Source of the DNA: Spirometra erinaceieuropaei
Taxonomy: Eukaryota; Platyhelminthes; Cestoda; Diphyllobothriidea; Diphyllobothriidae
Direction of reading: 5' to 3'
NCBI GenBank assembly: GCA_902702965.1
Contig: CACRXP010000171.1
Location: forward strand, 285,051 to 349,050
DNA length: 64,000 nucleotides
Shown: positions 31,645-42,335 of the stretch, piece by piece
How positions within the stretch are numbered: the stretch's first letter is position 1
How the letters are laid out: every line of letters begins with the position of its first letter
The notes under the pieces: generated by a model
The model's input: the letters and a program-made list of their open reading frames with translations, nothing else
What the model was told of the DNA's origin: nothing
Database searches by the model: none
Translations under genes and position numbers: made by a program

Positions 31645-33955
31645 AAATTGATGGATAAACATGGGCGTATTATCCCCTTTCAGAAGGCTTAAATATGTAG
31701 CCACACTAAGACTGTGCTTGCGACTGAATTTGCCTTCCGTGAATATTTAGAAGTCGTAAAAGTGAAAACCTGGTTGGCGCTTTTGCATGGAAGCACCTGC
31801 TAGTAACTTCTTTTAACTTTGTCTAACAAGAACGCTTGGTAATAAGGCTGTTGAATATATAGCGAAGGAAAACGAACATTTATCCTCGCTGCGTCTGATA
31901 TGACAAAGTGGAAAATATATAGACCGATTGCTCCAAAATACCGCTGAGAGACAATCTTTTAAATTGCATATATGTAACAGGCAGTTCTTAGAGTTAAGTG
32001 TAAATGCCTGGCAAGTACAAGAGGAGTTAATTCAGATGCATTACTTACGAACGTCTTATAAAATATCAAAGTGAGATTGGATTTGTTAAAACGTGATATA
32101 ACGTCGTCAGCTTTCTTTACTAACGGACTGCAGAGTCTTTAGAGGTGTGTTATCACATACACTCGGGTTGTGCAACGGAAACCAAAAGCTAGTATGATGT
32201 TGACTTCTCCGAATTTCGATGATAAATAGTGCGAATGTGACGAAATACCTTCAGTGCATCAACACTTCATATAATGCATAAGCCAGCCTATTTTCCTTTC
32301 CGAATTGTTTTATGCGAGTGATTAGCTGGAAAAAAGTCTGCGTAATTATCGAGCCTCTTTTAAAAATCAGCCGAAATATAACATATGTTCTAGTTTAACT
32401 ATCCAGATTAGACTTTTAATGTCTTCCAAAACATATGCTATTGCAGTATGTCGTCTTTGAGCAGTTGTATGTAGGCCACAGCCAATATTATGGCAGAAAC
32501 AACACCATATTCAAACCATATGTGTTGTTGTACCCAAAGGCCTGTCCTTTGATGAAACCTAGTGTAGAAAATAGGGACCAGTTTGTGTGTAACGCTCGTA
32601 GACGAGCGGAGAGGCCCGAACAGTCAACTGGGAAAAAGAAATGAGGCCGGCATTGATAGCACCTACTCTAAGACACATGGGCACATTTCCTACTAATATG
32701 AATCCGACGAATTTAGTTGTTAACGGCACTCTAAAAGCCATGATTTAAAAGGAAATCAACTGGATGGAGGATAGATGACCAAACTTAACGTAGAATTTAT
32801 GGCTAGACAAGAGAGTCCTTTACATAGTTTAGAATATTCGGCGGGAAGGATGCTTAATTTCTTTGTGGGAAATCAAACGTATGGTACAATGACAGGTATT
32901 CCTTCTCCAATACACGTTCAAATAGACCGCTCAACTTTCAGGACAGAAATGGTGGCTCTTTTGGACATCGGGTTTTAATCCAGTATCTAAACGCTTTATG
33001 CTGAGGGCCTAGAAAATGAGGGCGGCAGTCAAGAAGTCATTCATTACTCCCTAAGTCGCAAGAAAGTAAGTGCAGACTCATATAGTATGACGACCGTAAT
33101 TTGCTTAGGCAATATGGCATTCACTTCTTGTTGATACTTGCCTCTATTGAACTAATTTGAGGCGCAGTAAACCTCTATTTTAATAAGAATCAAATTCATG
33201 TCTGTTTTCTAAAAGGAAAACGGACCGAATGTGCGCGAAATTGGACATTCCCGACTATTCACTTCATCTCCTACGACATTTATCATGCGTCAAAACCTAT
33301 TGTTTGTGCGTTTTGCGTACAACAACACCAATCCGTACAGAAGGTTAACCCCAGAGGTGCATTCGCTTATACGACGAGGTTTTATTATTCAAAAAGCAGG
33401 AAGAACGTCCCAGGCTCACAGAGCGACCAATCTAGCCCTCAGCAATAGAGACCACAAATAGCGAAGTCTTAAGCGATATTAACAAAAGTCCTTCCGTTTC
33501 GATATCGAATGTCACCGTGATTTTGCTGGATAATGCTTTTTCTGTCGCTCAGTGGAATGATTGTGGTTCAGCTTACGACTTAAACCTTATGCTTGGACGA
33601 GAGACAACCTAGTCGCGTTCGGTCTAAGAAGAATGTTGAGACCTCCAAACAACTCAAGCTGCAGCTCGAGAGAGAGCTTCAAGGTACAATGGGACGAGTG
33701 GGAACAGTAACAAAATCGTTGCGCGCCCCTCTACGAATGAGGACATCAAATTTTTACGCGTATTTCGATTCAAAATCGCAAACTGCCAGAGAGTCCAACA
33801 GGCTTCTCCATCGTTCTTTCCTTCGCCCCCTCCACATCCCCATTTCCAAGATTGTCTACATATGCAGGCCACATTCCCAATATTTACAGTGAATACTCTC
33901 ATATACCTCAAATTATCTTAGTTCCGCAAATATTCTCATGGTACACTTGAGAAGT
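31645..33955. other. No gene seen
   Basis: About 2.3 kb. Short frames at 32435-32644, 32775-32978, 33231-33461 and 33593-33892 show no recognisable domain. No shared repeat was found. Confidence 0.45.
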
Positions 33956-34004
33956 CAAGTTGACAAACACGTGTTTTCGGTTATTCTTCGTCAGGCCAGT
34001 ACAG

Positions 34005-34634
34005 TTACATGAAGGAATGAAAATTTACAGAATTACCAGTGTTTATAGGTGTCTCAAGGGCTATTAACTCACTAACACTCATCTTCCCCACGCCGCCCGC
34101 ATGACGAGGTCGGCGGGTTTTGGTCCTTAGAGTTAGGGGAGGAGAGTGCTCTTGGATTGAATACACATAGTACCCATCACTGTTATTAGGAATTTGAGGC
34201 GACATGTGGTCATCACTTGAGGGTGGCGTTGGCCACGGCAGAGAGAGCGCTTGTGTCAGGGTTTTCTGACGGCTTAACACCGGATTCGCTAGCCGTATAG
34301 CCACTGCCTCGGCCGTTGCTAGTATCCGTTGGCGTAGCCCTTTAGAGAAGCTTGTTGGTGTCCGATAGAAAACCTGAAATACTTCCTTGACATGGACTCG
34401 ATGATCCGCATCGATTAAATGTGCGAGAATAGAACTCGAAATCGGTCGGATCTCACATCTGTGTAACCAGGCGGACATATGTTTACGCACCCTCTTTACA
34501 AGACGTCTCGTTGTACGGCCGCTGTATCCCGCTCCATAGGAGTAAGTGAATGAGTAGATGCACATTGATGTGGCCTCCAACGGTAGTCTGTCTTTACCTC
34601 CCAAACATAGGAGGGGAGATTTTGTAAAACACAA
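34005..34634 (-). pseudogene. PLE GIY-YIG endonuclease part
   Basis: CIYSFTYSYGAGYSGRTTRR carries the GIY-YIG core, followed by VKRVRKHMSAWL and a region with ILAHLIDADHRVHVKEVFQV. The following residues ILATAEAVAIRLANPVLSRQ match the usual helix of this PLE group. It follows, after a frameshift near 34625, from the frame at 34496-34987. It is not intact because the RT is missing. Confidence 0.8.
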
Positions 34635-34987
34635 GCGTAAATTCGCCGCGGGAATGCCCTCGTGATAGCTGTAGTTATTCGCCGTCTGACTAGTTCGCTC
34701 TCTGCGTCTCCTGCAAAAGGCAATCTTATGAGTACATTTTTCATTTCCACATTCGCAACAGTGGGCTTTTCGGCGCGATCCCCAATATTTCGGAGGATAA
34801 ATCTATCTGGGTACCCTATCTCGCGAAGTGTGTTCCGCAGCTGTTGGAGCTCTGCTTCAACAGCTTCAGGTGAGCAGATGCGCCTTACTCTAGTTGCCAA
34901 TCCCTGGACTAGATTTCGTTTGATGTTGAGGGGAACAAAACTGTGGAAATTAATGTATTGACCCGTCCAGGTTTTCTTTCGGAACAC
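34496..34987 (-). pseudogene. PLE region between RT and endonuclease
   Basis: RKKTWTGQYINFHSFVPLNI and KRNLVQGLATRVRRICSPE are typical of the linker after the RT in this PLE group. FILRNI and IRLPFAGDAESELVRRRIT follow. The last third of the frame is out of phase with the real product, which continues at 34005-34634. Confidence 0.8.
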
Positions 34988-35204
34988 CCTGCGCTGGATA
35001 GACTCATCCTCCTGCCTGTGTAGGGGGACGATATCTTCTGTCTAGCGGATGGTACCACCAACATCGAAGACCTTGTCCAAAAGTTAAACAGTGCGCATCC
35101 ATCACTAAAGTTCACTGTCGAGTCTGACGCAGATGACGAAATTGCGTTTCTCGATGTCCTCCTACACAGGCAGGAGGATGGGTCTATCCAGCGCAAGCAA
35201 TGTT

Positions 35205-35935
35205 CTAAAGATCAGCCAATATACAAACTACCAATCAGCGGCCTGAAGCAATAACCAATAGGCAACATCTCTGGCACTTGTTCGCTGGATAAATTTGAGC
35301 AATTCACTACTTGCAAAGGTTAACGCCCTGCATAAACATTGCCTGTGAATGTCTATCGACATGAATCAACATTTAAAAGAAGGTAAGTTTGAAAGAGTTC
35401 TTTGTTTCCGAAGAGAAAAGACAATTCTATATTCATATCTTGCAGTTATTTTGTCGTAGTAACGTTTACTAAGCGGTCATTTAGCACATTTTACATTATG
35501 TTCGGCCGCTTTTACTCGAAAACGAGTTCATTTGGGGAATATTAAACGGTCTATTGTCTTAATAAGCATAAACGCTTTCTCTGCACACCTTGATAGATAC
35601 GACAGTTAAAAGATATAAATATAAGACAGAGTCCCCGAGACAACCGCTACCTCGTAATTAAATTCAGGCTTCATCTCGCTGACAGTGAGCATAATTCATA
35701 GATTTGTGGAGTTCGATTCTTGTGTAAACTGTACCGTATTTCTGCAGTGATACTGAAAGAGGGGTGGTCGCAGACTGGTATTATTTGATCGGACTAGGTC
35801 GTCATAGTTTAAGTAGAAGTTCCCCTAATGGGCAGCAGTTATCGTTGGGTCGACCTATTCATATGTGAGCGGCAAAGTAAATGTAGAACGTATTATAGTT
35901 CGAACGTTGTGTTCGACGATGTCCAACTTGTGCTT
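35205..35935. other. No gene seen
   Basis: No motif or shared repeat was recognised. Confidence 0.4.
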
Positions 35936-35936
35936 T

Positions 35937-36190
35937 ACAGGAAGGTGAGGGAGGCACAGTGACTTACGTGGGGATTAGTTTATAGTGAGAGTAGACTTGT
36001 GCGCCACCTGCCGTACTCTCTCCGTCTCCGTCTCTTCACTGGAGCCCGGTGTCAAGACGCAGTCAAGATGACCGGAAGTGAGGAAGGGCGCAGGTGACTG
36101 GCACGGCGAGACCCGCACCTAGGCGTACCGCCACAACCCCCGGTCCACAACAAACATTTGACCAGGATTTTCTCCAAAAATGGCACCATG
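35937..36190 (+). repeat. Copy of the GC-rich dispersed repeat
   Basis: GTGACTTACGTGGGGATTAG, TTTATAGTGAGAGTAGACTT, GCCCGGTGTCAAGACGCAGT, CGCACCTAGGCGTACCGCC and GACCAGGATTTTCTCC match 24038-24280 and 55016-55240 in order. Confidence 0.75.
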
Positions 36191-36194
36191 ACGG

Positions 36195-36905
36195 GTCAGA
36201 AAGACGAGCATGACTAAGCAGACATGCTTACAAGCTGTATTCACGGGAGGGGACGGTCGCCGGCGCATCTAGCGGTAGGGTTCCAGGCATCATGGAACTG
36301 CTAACGCAAACTAGACCGCGCTGGACTTGGTTTTCTGATCCTGACATAGCAGAGGCATACATTCCTTGAGGTCCACTATGAACTTATACTGTCGAACACT
36401 TTGCCAGTGGAATCACAAGACCCAGACACCGCTGCTTACATTTACTCAAGCAAATCAGTGTTTATAGTCATACAGGGATGCCAACAGTTTTGACACAAAC
36501 TACGCGGAGAGACCAAAAGGACAAATTTCACGTTTGATCTTCGCGTTTGATTAGTGTTTGTATTAAGCAGTTTACCAAATATAAGGCAGAAGCGAAAAAT
36601 GCTTATCAAACGAAGAAGACGCGATCAATGGAACAGGAAGTTACTTTGTCTGGCCTCTTGAATTTTCCCACTCATCATCCTGAGACAGTTGCAAATAAGG
36701 AGACAGAACTCGCCTCCTCTTTCCTATCGGTAAAAACGACTGCAATTCGGTAATCGTGCCGGTCAGACGGGCTTTAGGCAATTTAAAACCTTCTTAAACA
36801 TTTTTGGCAATAAGGCTTTTGGCATTAAACGGACCAACGGGACATACGTCATGAAAACATCAATATTCCTGATGATTCTACAAATCGAATGCAACTTTGA
36901 TGTAA
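36195..36905. other. No gene seen; GST first exon could lie here
   Basis: Nothing was recognised with confidence. The first coding exon of the glutathione S-transferase must be upstream of 37528, and this stretch or the next is a candidate. Confidence 0.3.
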
Positions 36906-36911
36906 GTGTAG

Positions 36912-37300
36912 TGGCCAGGACTGGAGGTGACTACGCAGGGCTCTGTACGACGGCGCCATATCGATAAAACGATTAACCGAGTTCTCATCGGAGGCCCAGG
37001 CTTCAGCCAATTCTCGGCATATTTTGTTTCCGACTTGATCGACTATTTTGTCACTGCGAGATTAGACTCGTGATCTATTTCGTAGGTGGGGGCGGCCACT
37101 TATGATAATGCGTCGCCTCGTCGCACAGCCAGCTTATGTTCGTGTATGCGGGATCCGAGCATGCGCACAGTCACCTCCAGGCCGGCGCCGTCGGTCGATA
37201 ATTGGCCTACATGCCCCATAACTGTCGCTTGTTCTGTTGCTGCTACTACCTCTGACGATGGACTCCTGTACGAGTCTGAAAGCTGAGGACAATAAACAAA
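36912..37300. mobile_element. PLE 3' ends in inverted orientation
   Basis: 36912-37060 is minus-strand PLE sequence, matching the RC of 63735-63885 (ATTGGCTGAAGCCTGGGCCT, AGAGCCCTGCGTAGTCACCT). 37160-37300 is plus-strand tail with CGCCGTCGGTCGATAATTGG and TCTGACGATGGACTCCTGTA, GAGTCTGAAAGCTGAGG, matching 63866-63990. Only fragments of the nuclease and the tail remain. Confidence 0.75.
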
Positions 37301-37527
37301 GTGCTCTGGTGCTCTACTCTTCTTCTTCGCTTAAGCATGCACCTGGAACTCGAGATTTCATCTTCATTCGTGAAACATCAACATTCCTGATGTTTCCACT
37401 AAGCAGATGCAAATGTGATGTGAGTGTAGTGGCCATCAGTGTTCCACGAAGAGACCCTTCTATCCAATTGCAAGCGCATCTTGTGCTCCAGAGCCTTATC
37501 TCACCATTCGTCAATCCTTCTTTCTAG

Positions 37528-37633
37528 GAGATCCCGAGCCCACCGTTAATCCGGAAAATATCACACTCTATGAGATGCACTTCTGCCCCTTCTGCCAACG
37601 CGTTCGATACACTCTGGATTATCATCAAATACC
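37528..37633 (+). CDS. Glutathione S-transferase, omega-like, visible exon 1
   Basis: It encodes DPEPTVNPENITLYEMHFCP then FCQRVRYTLDYHQIP. This is the thioredoxin-fold start of an omega-class GST (or CLIC-like) protein: the strand ITLYEMHF leads into the redox motif C-P-F-C, whose first Cys is the expected catalytic residue for omega GSTs (glutathione-dependent thiol transfer and reductase reactions). The acceptor is TTTCTAG at 37521-37527. The exon starts in phase 1, so an upstream exon with the initiator ATG exists but was not found. The donor is GTAAGA at 37634, phase 2. Confidence 0.88.
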
Positions 37634-37659
37634 GTAAGAAACTTTACCAAAATTGTTGA

Positions 37660-38105
37660 GTCCAATTCTAATAATCTCCAATGTACACAATTTATATTGA
37701 TCCAACTGTGGAAAACGCGTCTTCTCGGTGGGATTCGAACCCACGCAGTAAGGGGGTGGCTTTAGTACAGTCAGCGCGCTAACCACATAAGCTACGAGTT
37801 GGGTCAATATGAATTATTCAAATTCAGCCAAAACATCTATAAATTACGTGAGCCTGGTAGTCATCTGGTGGACTCTAGGTGAATTACTTGGGAAATCCTG
37901 CTTGGGCAGTCAACTTACCGTATCAGATTTGGTGGATTCCAGAAGTTGCGGTAGGTTGGGCGGGTACCGTGACCCAAATGTGATAAAACTCGCGTCGTCC
38001 GGCGGGGCCTCGTAGCTCAAGTGGTTAGAGCGTTGGCTGCGCTAAAGCCTTCCCCTTACTGCGTGAGTTCGAATACCTCTGAGGCGCCGAGTTTGCGTCT
38101 GCACT
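37660..38105. repeat. Composite with inverted tRNA-like ends, in GST intron 1
   Basis: Minus-strand tRNA-like part (37700-37795; GGTGGGATTCGAACCCACG) and plus-strand tRNA-like part (38008-38092; TCGTAGCTCAAGTGGTTAGA, GTGAGTTCGAATACC) flank the same spacer as at 31324-31530 (GCTTGGGCAGTCAACTTACC, GGGCGGGTACCGTGACCC). Confidence 0.8.
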
Positions 38106-38146
38106 AACATGTTCTTCAGACTCTACAAAAATTATTTATGTAAGTA

Positions 38147-39114
38147 CAGTAGGTGAACTAACCCATGAAATGTCAATCGAAACTGCGAAAGGCGTTCTCG
38201 TTTCGAAAATATTAATTAAGTAGTGTTGCAAAACTAATAATTGTGCGGCATTATTCTATAATAATCTAGTTACCTCAGGAGGCCTTCTTTTGAACGAACT
38301 TTACTCTGCAAAAAAATGTCTACTCATGTGGCATGCAATTTCCTCATTGATTTTCGATGTCCTTTAAAATTCAATTATATTTCATGAAAAAATGCACAAA
38401 ATATGCACTCTTCTATTAATTTTGTTAAAAATAACGTATTATTTCAAGATCACACTCGAAGAAGGAGTATAATTTGGTTTCAATGAAGTCTCTAATTGTA
38501 AACCTTTTAAAACCACGAAATGGCCTTCCACAAAACATCGTGTATCTGAATTTGCCAATGTGGCTTCTAAAGTTAACAATATTGCTCAAATCCACTGCTT
38601 AATTTCATAAACCCCATATAATCTTCTCTTAGTACAGTAGACAAAAGTATGGTTTTCCGTACACGGAAAATATGCGGCATGTAGTTTTGAAACCCTGAAT
38701 GCAAGTATAACAGCAGGCCGAGTTCAAAATTATTCGAGAACAAGAAAAGTTTTTAAAACCAAAGTATACTCTTCTTTTGAGTATAAAATTGGAAGGGGAT
38801 GTGTTTTTCTACCGCATAAGTAAGTGAATGCATATTTTTATGCATGTTTTTTCAAGAAATATAAATGAATTTTCAAGGGCATCTAAAAACGATGAGAAAA
38901 TTGAATACAATTTAAGTATTCATTTTTTGCAGAACACGGTTTTAACATGCAATCGGAAATAAGTTCATTTGAAAGCCGGCACATTGAGGCAACTGGATTA
39001 TTATAGAATTCTGCCGCATATTGATTAGTTTTAAACACTACTTAATTAATCTTTGCGAAACGAGACCGCATTTTGGAATTTCGGTTGAGATTTTATGAGT
39101 AAGCCTACCTACTG
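38147..39114. mobile_element. Foldback element F8, complete, in GST intron 1
   Basis: It starts CAGTAGGTGAACTAACCCAT and ends GTAAGCCTACCTACTG, with TA directly outside on both sides (38145-38146 and 39115-39116). Length is 968 bases, with arms of a few hundred bases. The central palindrome TTTTCCGTACACGGAAAA is well kept (about 38652-38669). Confidence 0.85.
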
Positions 39115-39200
39115 TAATTGTTTGTTTTTTCTGTATCCCGAGGTTGCGTGTCCATAAAACTGTTTGCTTAATAGAACATACTGTGATTGTTCACTACCAG

Positions 39201-39417
39201 ATATGACCGCATATTAATCAACTTGAGCTCAAAGCCCAGTTGGTATCTGCGGCTGAATCCGTCGGGGAAGGTCCCGTTGCTGCTGCATCGAGGTGAGAAA
39301 ATGGTTGAGTCGGATGTTATCATGAAGTATGTCGACCAAATCAAGGGCCCCGAAACTTCTCTACTGAGCATTTGCGGCGAGGAAGGTTTTAAGGAGTCGT
39401 TGGACTTATCGTCTGCC
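39201..39417 (+). CDS. Glutathione S-transferase, omega-like, exon 2
   Basis: It encodes YDRILINLSSKPSWYLRLNP, then SGKVPLLLHRGEKMVESDVI and MKYVDQ. These are the N-terminal domain hallmarks K-P-x-W, N-P-x-G-K-V-P with the cis-proline, and E-S glutathione-binding residues. The acceptor is ACTACCAG, completing a Pro codon with exon 1 (phase 2). The donor GTGAGT starts at 39418, phase 0. The linker part ends in GEEGFKESLDLSSA. A degenerate duplicate of its second half lies about 900 bases downstream. Confidence 0.92.
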
Positions 39418-39479
39418 GTGAGTCTAATGACCTTAGCATAGTCCATGTATGTTATTTTACGTTTTTCGATCGTTAGAGT

Positions 39480-39695
39480 TAAAATAATTTATGTCATATT
39501 ACGTGAACCCGGTAGATATCTGGTGGACTCTAGGTTAATTAACTAGGAAATCCTGCTTGGGCAGTCAACTTACTGTATCATATTTGTTGGATTCCAGACG
39601 TTGCCGTCAGGGCCTCGTAGCTCAAGTGGTTAGAGCGTTAACTGCGTGGGTTCGAATCCCACTGATGCGCCTAGTTTTCATATTTGGGTCAAATA
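39480..39695 (+). repeat. tRNA-derived composite, partial, in GST intron 2
   Basis: The spacer block (CTTGGGCAGTCAACTTACTG, GGATTCCAGACGTTGCCGTC) leads into a plus-strand tRNA-like part with TCGTAGCTCAAGTGGTTAGA and GGGTTCGAATCCC. The middle of the tRNA-like part is shortened, so it is not a functional tRNA gene. Confidence 0.75.
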
Positions 39696-40211
39696 TGAAG
39701 TATTTCCTTTCAGCTTAGTTTCCTTTTAGTTTTTGAATAGTCGCCGTTATCGTCGTTATCACAATAAGCTACAACATCAACAGAAACATTGCTCGCATAG
39801 ATGATAGTAATAACAGTATTAGTGATTATTTCTACCTCTGCACATAAACAATCACTATAGTTATGACCGAAAGCAAGATAAAAATGATTACCGCGGTCGC
39901 AATCATCTTCTGTAATGAGGACCTTTGTGCGGGCCAATGAGAAACCTGAGCTCGTCGATGCGCCTAATAGATCGAGGATTATCAGATAAATGACCTTGTG
40001 AACTTAGAAAGATTGGTTGCAGAACATACACGGATTGCAACTCTTAATTGCCTGTTTGGATTGGCTTTTACTAGCATATCCAGTAAATGTCAGCCGTGGC
40101 AATAAGAAGTGCGATTTCAAAGGCCAACGCTTGGAGACTTACAGAAGTTTATTTCATCTTTCTGCTGTCTTTGGACCCCCACGTTCATTTTGCAGTTCAT
40201 GGCCAACATAA

Positions 40212-40329
40212 GGTTAGTTGTAAGCATGCATGACGTTTTTCGATCAGTCAAAGGGTGCCGAAGACCCTTTTCTTTGTGTTTATGGTGAGGAGGTCCTTGA
40301 AGTTATTTTGAAATGGCCAATGTCCGTAA
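40212..40329 (+). pseudogene. Degenerate duplicate of GST exon 2 (second half)
   Basis: The reading MTFFDQSKGAEDPFLCVYGE then EVLEVILKWPMSV aligns with MKYVDQIKGPETSLLSICGE then EGFKESLDLSSA of exon 2: DQ, KG, E, L and GEE are kept in place and length is the same to within one residue. The duplicate ends near a donor-like GTAAGG (40330). The first half of exon 2 (K-P-x-W, N-P-x-G-K-V-P) is not recognisable, so it cannot replace exon 2 in a normal product. It is probably a decaying exon duplicate, although inclusion as an extra exon is not excluded. Confidence 0.6.
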
Positions 40330-40334
40330 GGTAC

Positions 40335-41065
40335 CTGATTATTGCAGTGCTTGTTTATGGTATTTCACGTGGAGTAATGTGCGATTGTCTCCTGTTTGAA
40401 GTGACTTTAAATTGTCTCTCGTACTCTCATTTTTGTATGCACACACTCGTCATCTTATTCACCCCAAGCAATAATAGTAATGTTAATAAAACTGATCATA
40501 ATCTTTACTTCTACCACGCCAGTACCACGACAATGACAACTGTAGTTTATATTATCTTCCGCGGTGATGGCGCTAAAACATGCAAGTCAATAATTTTCAT
40601 CCGCAAAACCACCACAAGATCCTGGATTACGGAAGAAGTTGATTGGGCAGATTTTTGCAAATCAGACACAGCAACTGGTAACAACTCCAGCTAACGACAC
40701 TCTGGTCATTCGTCAGACACTCGCGGCGGAGACCGTTTGCACTTCCATCCGCGAAGAAATACTTTAAAAAAGTCTTTCTGCGAAAGTACCGACTGAAGCT
40801 TGTAGTTTGAACTGGAAAATTGTCTGCGAAAGATAACTCCTAATGGTACTTGAATTCACCTGCGCTGGGAGTTAAAGATGTCTGGGTTATTTACAAATAT
40901 CTAAGTTTATCGCCAGGGCGTTCACCCTGTCATGGTACTTCATGGTTCAGCAGGCTACCATGTAGCATTTACCAATGCGATTAAGCTTTCATGGAATTGC
41001 ACTGTTACATAAAACTGCCATTAAGCGCATAGATAAATCTAATCGACATTCTGCCCACGCACGCC
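40335..41065. other. GST intron, no further feature
   Basis: No exon, repeat or motif recognised beyond the duplicate exon upstream. Confidence 0.45.
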
Positions 41066-41071
41066 ATTCAG

Positions 41072-41189
41072 ATTATTGGTCCCCGCGTCAGACTGTGCTT
41101 CTCAGCCGAGGCCACCAAGACTGACGCGGATGCCTTCAAGGTCGCTCTGTCAAATCTGGACAAAGCTATTAAGGGTTCCTACCTCCTTG
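41072..41189 (+). CDS. Glutathione S-transferase, omega-like, exon 3
   Basis: It encodes IIGPRVRLCFSAEATKTDAD then AFKVALSNLDKAIKGSYLLG, the first helices of the all-helical C-terminal domain, with the L-x-x-L-D-x-x-I pattern near the domain end. The acceptor is CCATTCAG before ATT, phase 0 with exon 2. The donor GTGCGT starts at 41190, leaving one base (phase 1). Sequence and phase fit the following exon. Confidence 0.85.
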
Positions 41190-41665
41190 GTGCGTCCGTC
41201 TTCTTTCTATTCGGTACTGTTTTGTGTCGAAACAAATGTGCTTACTCTCTTTATTTGTCGATAGCTTTTGCACTATGCGACCTGATCATAAAATAGTTAC
41301 TAGTTTGTTATCTAGAATTGCCATCTTGTTGTCTTTAAGTGACACTCTAGGTGCTCAGTTATAAATACTCTCCATTCCGTTGCCCAAGACGACTTTTGTG
41401 GATACAACTGCATCCCTAAAAAGCCTTTAAACATAGATTATATTACAGATATACGACACGTTCCATCCGGAAACATAGTCCAGGATTTTGCCTAAGCATT
41501 TGTGATCTGTACAGTTTTTGTGTTTTGCCTATTTTCCATGGTGTTTACTTTATTTGTTCAACTCGCATTCATTCTATATCCTATTCTGCAGTCCAATTGG
41601 GACGGCGTATTTTATGACAAAAAGGAATGTCAACAGGTCTGACAGTTTTAAATTTTTTTGCAAAG

Positions 41666-41922
41666 GTGAGAAATTGAGTCTGGCTGATTTGGCTCTGATT
41701 CCTTTCATCACTGCATGGGGCTTCGTCATGAACCGATTGCTCATTGTGGACGACGCCTCCGGTGCGGGTGTCGAGACTGTCGCATCTCAGTGGCCCAACG
41801 TGCTGAAGTATCGTCAACTCATGAACCAGAAGCCTTACATCATGAAGACCACCTTCTCGGATGATGAATTTGCTAGCTTCGCCGATGCGTACGGCTTGAA
41901 GAAGCCGGCTGCAAACTCCTAG
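41666..41922 (+). CDS. Glutathione S-transferase, omega-like, exon 4 (stop)
   Basis: It encodes GEKLSLADLALIPFITAWGF, the conserved S-x-A-D helix of the GST C-terminal domain, then PNVLKYRQLMNQKPYIMKTT and a tail AYGLKKPAANS, ending in TAG. The acceptor is TTTTTTTGCAAAG, and the split Gly codon with exon 3 (G + GT) restores the frame. An AG further upstream (41591) would give stops, so this acceptor is preferred. Exons 1-4 sum to 698 bases, which with one base from upstream is exactly 233 codons including the stop. Total length is close to the usual 240 residues. Confidence 0.9.
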
Positions 41923-42080
41923 TTGTCTGCACTTTATCAGCGCATTTGCGTGCGTATTCTTCTACTCTGCTTGTTCAATGTCCTCTTGATTGGTGCAGTT
42001 GTGGGATTTGCACTTTTCTAGCCACTGTTTCATTTTACGTTCTGTCGCGCGGCTTTCAGCATTCGTGCTGGCTTTTATGA

Positions 42081-42086
42081 ATTAAA
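42081..42086 (+). promoter_or_regulatory. Poly(A) signal (ATTAAA) of the GST gene
   Basis: The common variant ATTAAA lies 159 bases after the stop. It is the best 3'-end signal seen near the gene. Confidence 0.55.
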
Positions 42087-42282
42087 GTTCTCTGACGTAC
42101 GCCGAGTGTTCGGTCAGACGTGGTTATGCAGTATCACCTGAAGTAAAAGAACCCTAGCCGCCTGTAATACGGGACTGGTGGAGATAGGGGTTTTTACAGG
42201 GGGACCGGAGAGTGCACAAGCAATGAGGTCAAGTAATTGTATTCATGGGAATGCACGGGTGTACTTTGAGTGGTTGAGAAAT

Positions 42283-42335
42283 AGTTGCCCTTACCCCTAA
42301 CCCTAGCCTCTAAGCCTAATCCCTAACCCTAACTG
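42283..42335 (+). repeat. Short telomere-like tract
   Basis: CCCTTACCCCTAACCCTAGC and AATCCCTAACCCTAAC, degenerate CCCTAA units. It directly precedes foldback copy F9. Confidence 0.6.

Larger units (their letters stand above)
33960..35200. mobile_element. Second PLE family, minus copy with inverted 5' fragment
   Basis: The minus-strand part (35022 down to about 33960) holds the end of the RT and a GIY-YIG domain. The adjoining plus-strand part (35023-35200) encodes an RT piece: GDDIF, then IAFLDVLLHRQEDGSIQR. A shared piece, CTGGATAGACTCATCCTCCT at 34994-35013, recurs inverted at about 35166-35190 with few changes. The two parts are therefore head to head and overlap in content. The copy is severely 5'-truncated. 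Its minus-strand tail has CTGACGAAGAATAACCGAAA. Confidence 0.8.

Noticed and set aside
33593..33892. A 99-residue frame as a possible PLE N-terminus or host exon
   Set aside because: It lacks PLE blocks and no splice partner is visible; left as unassigned sequence.
41518..41665. GST exon 4 starting at the open frame near 41518
   Set aside because: The upstream frame does not match the phase of exon 3 or the family; the acceptor at 41665 does.
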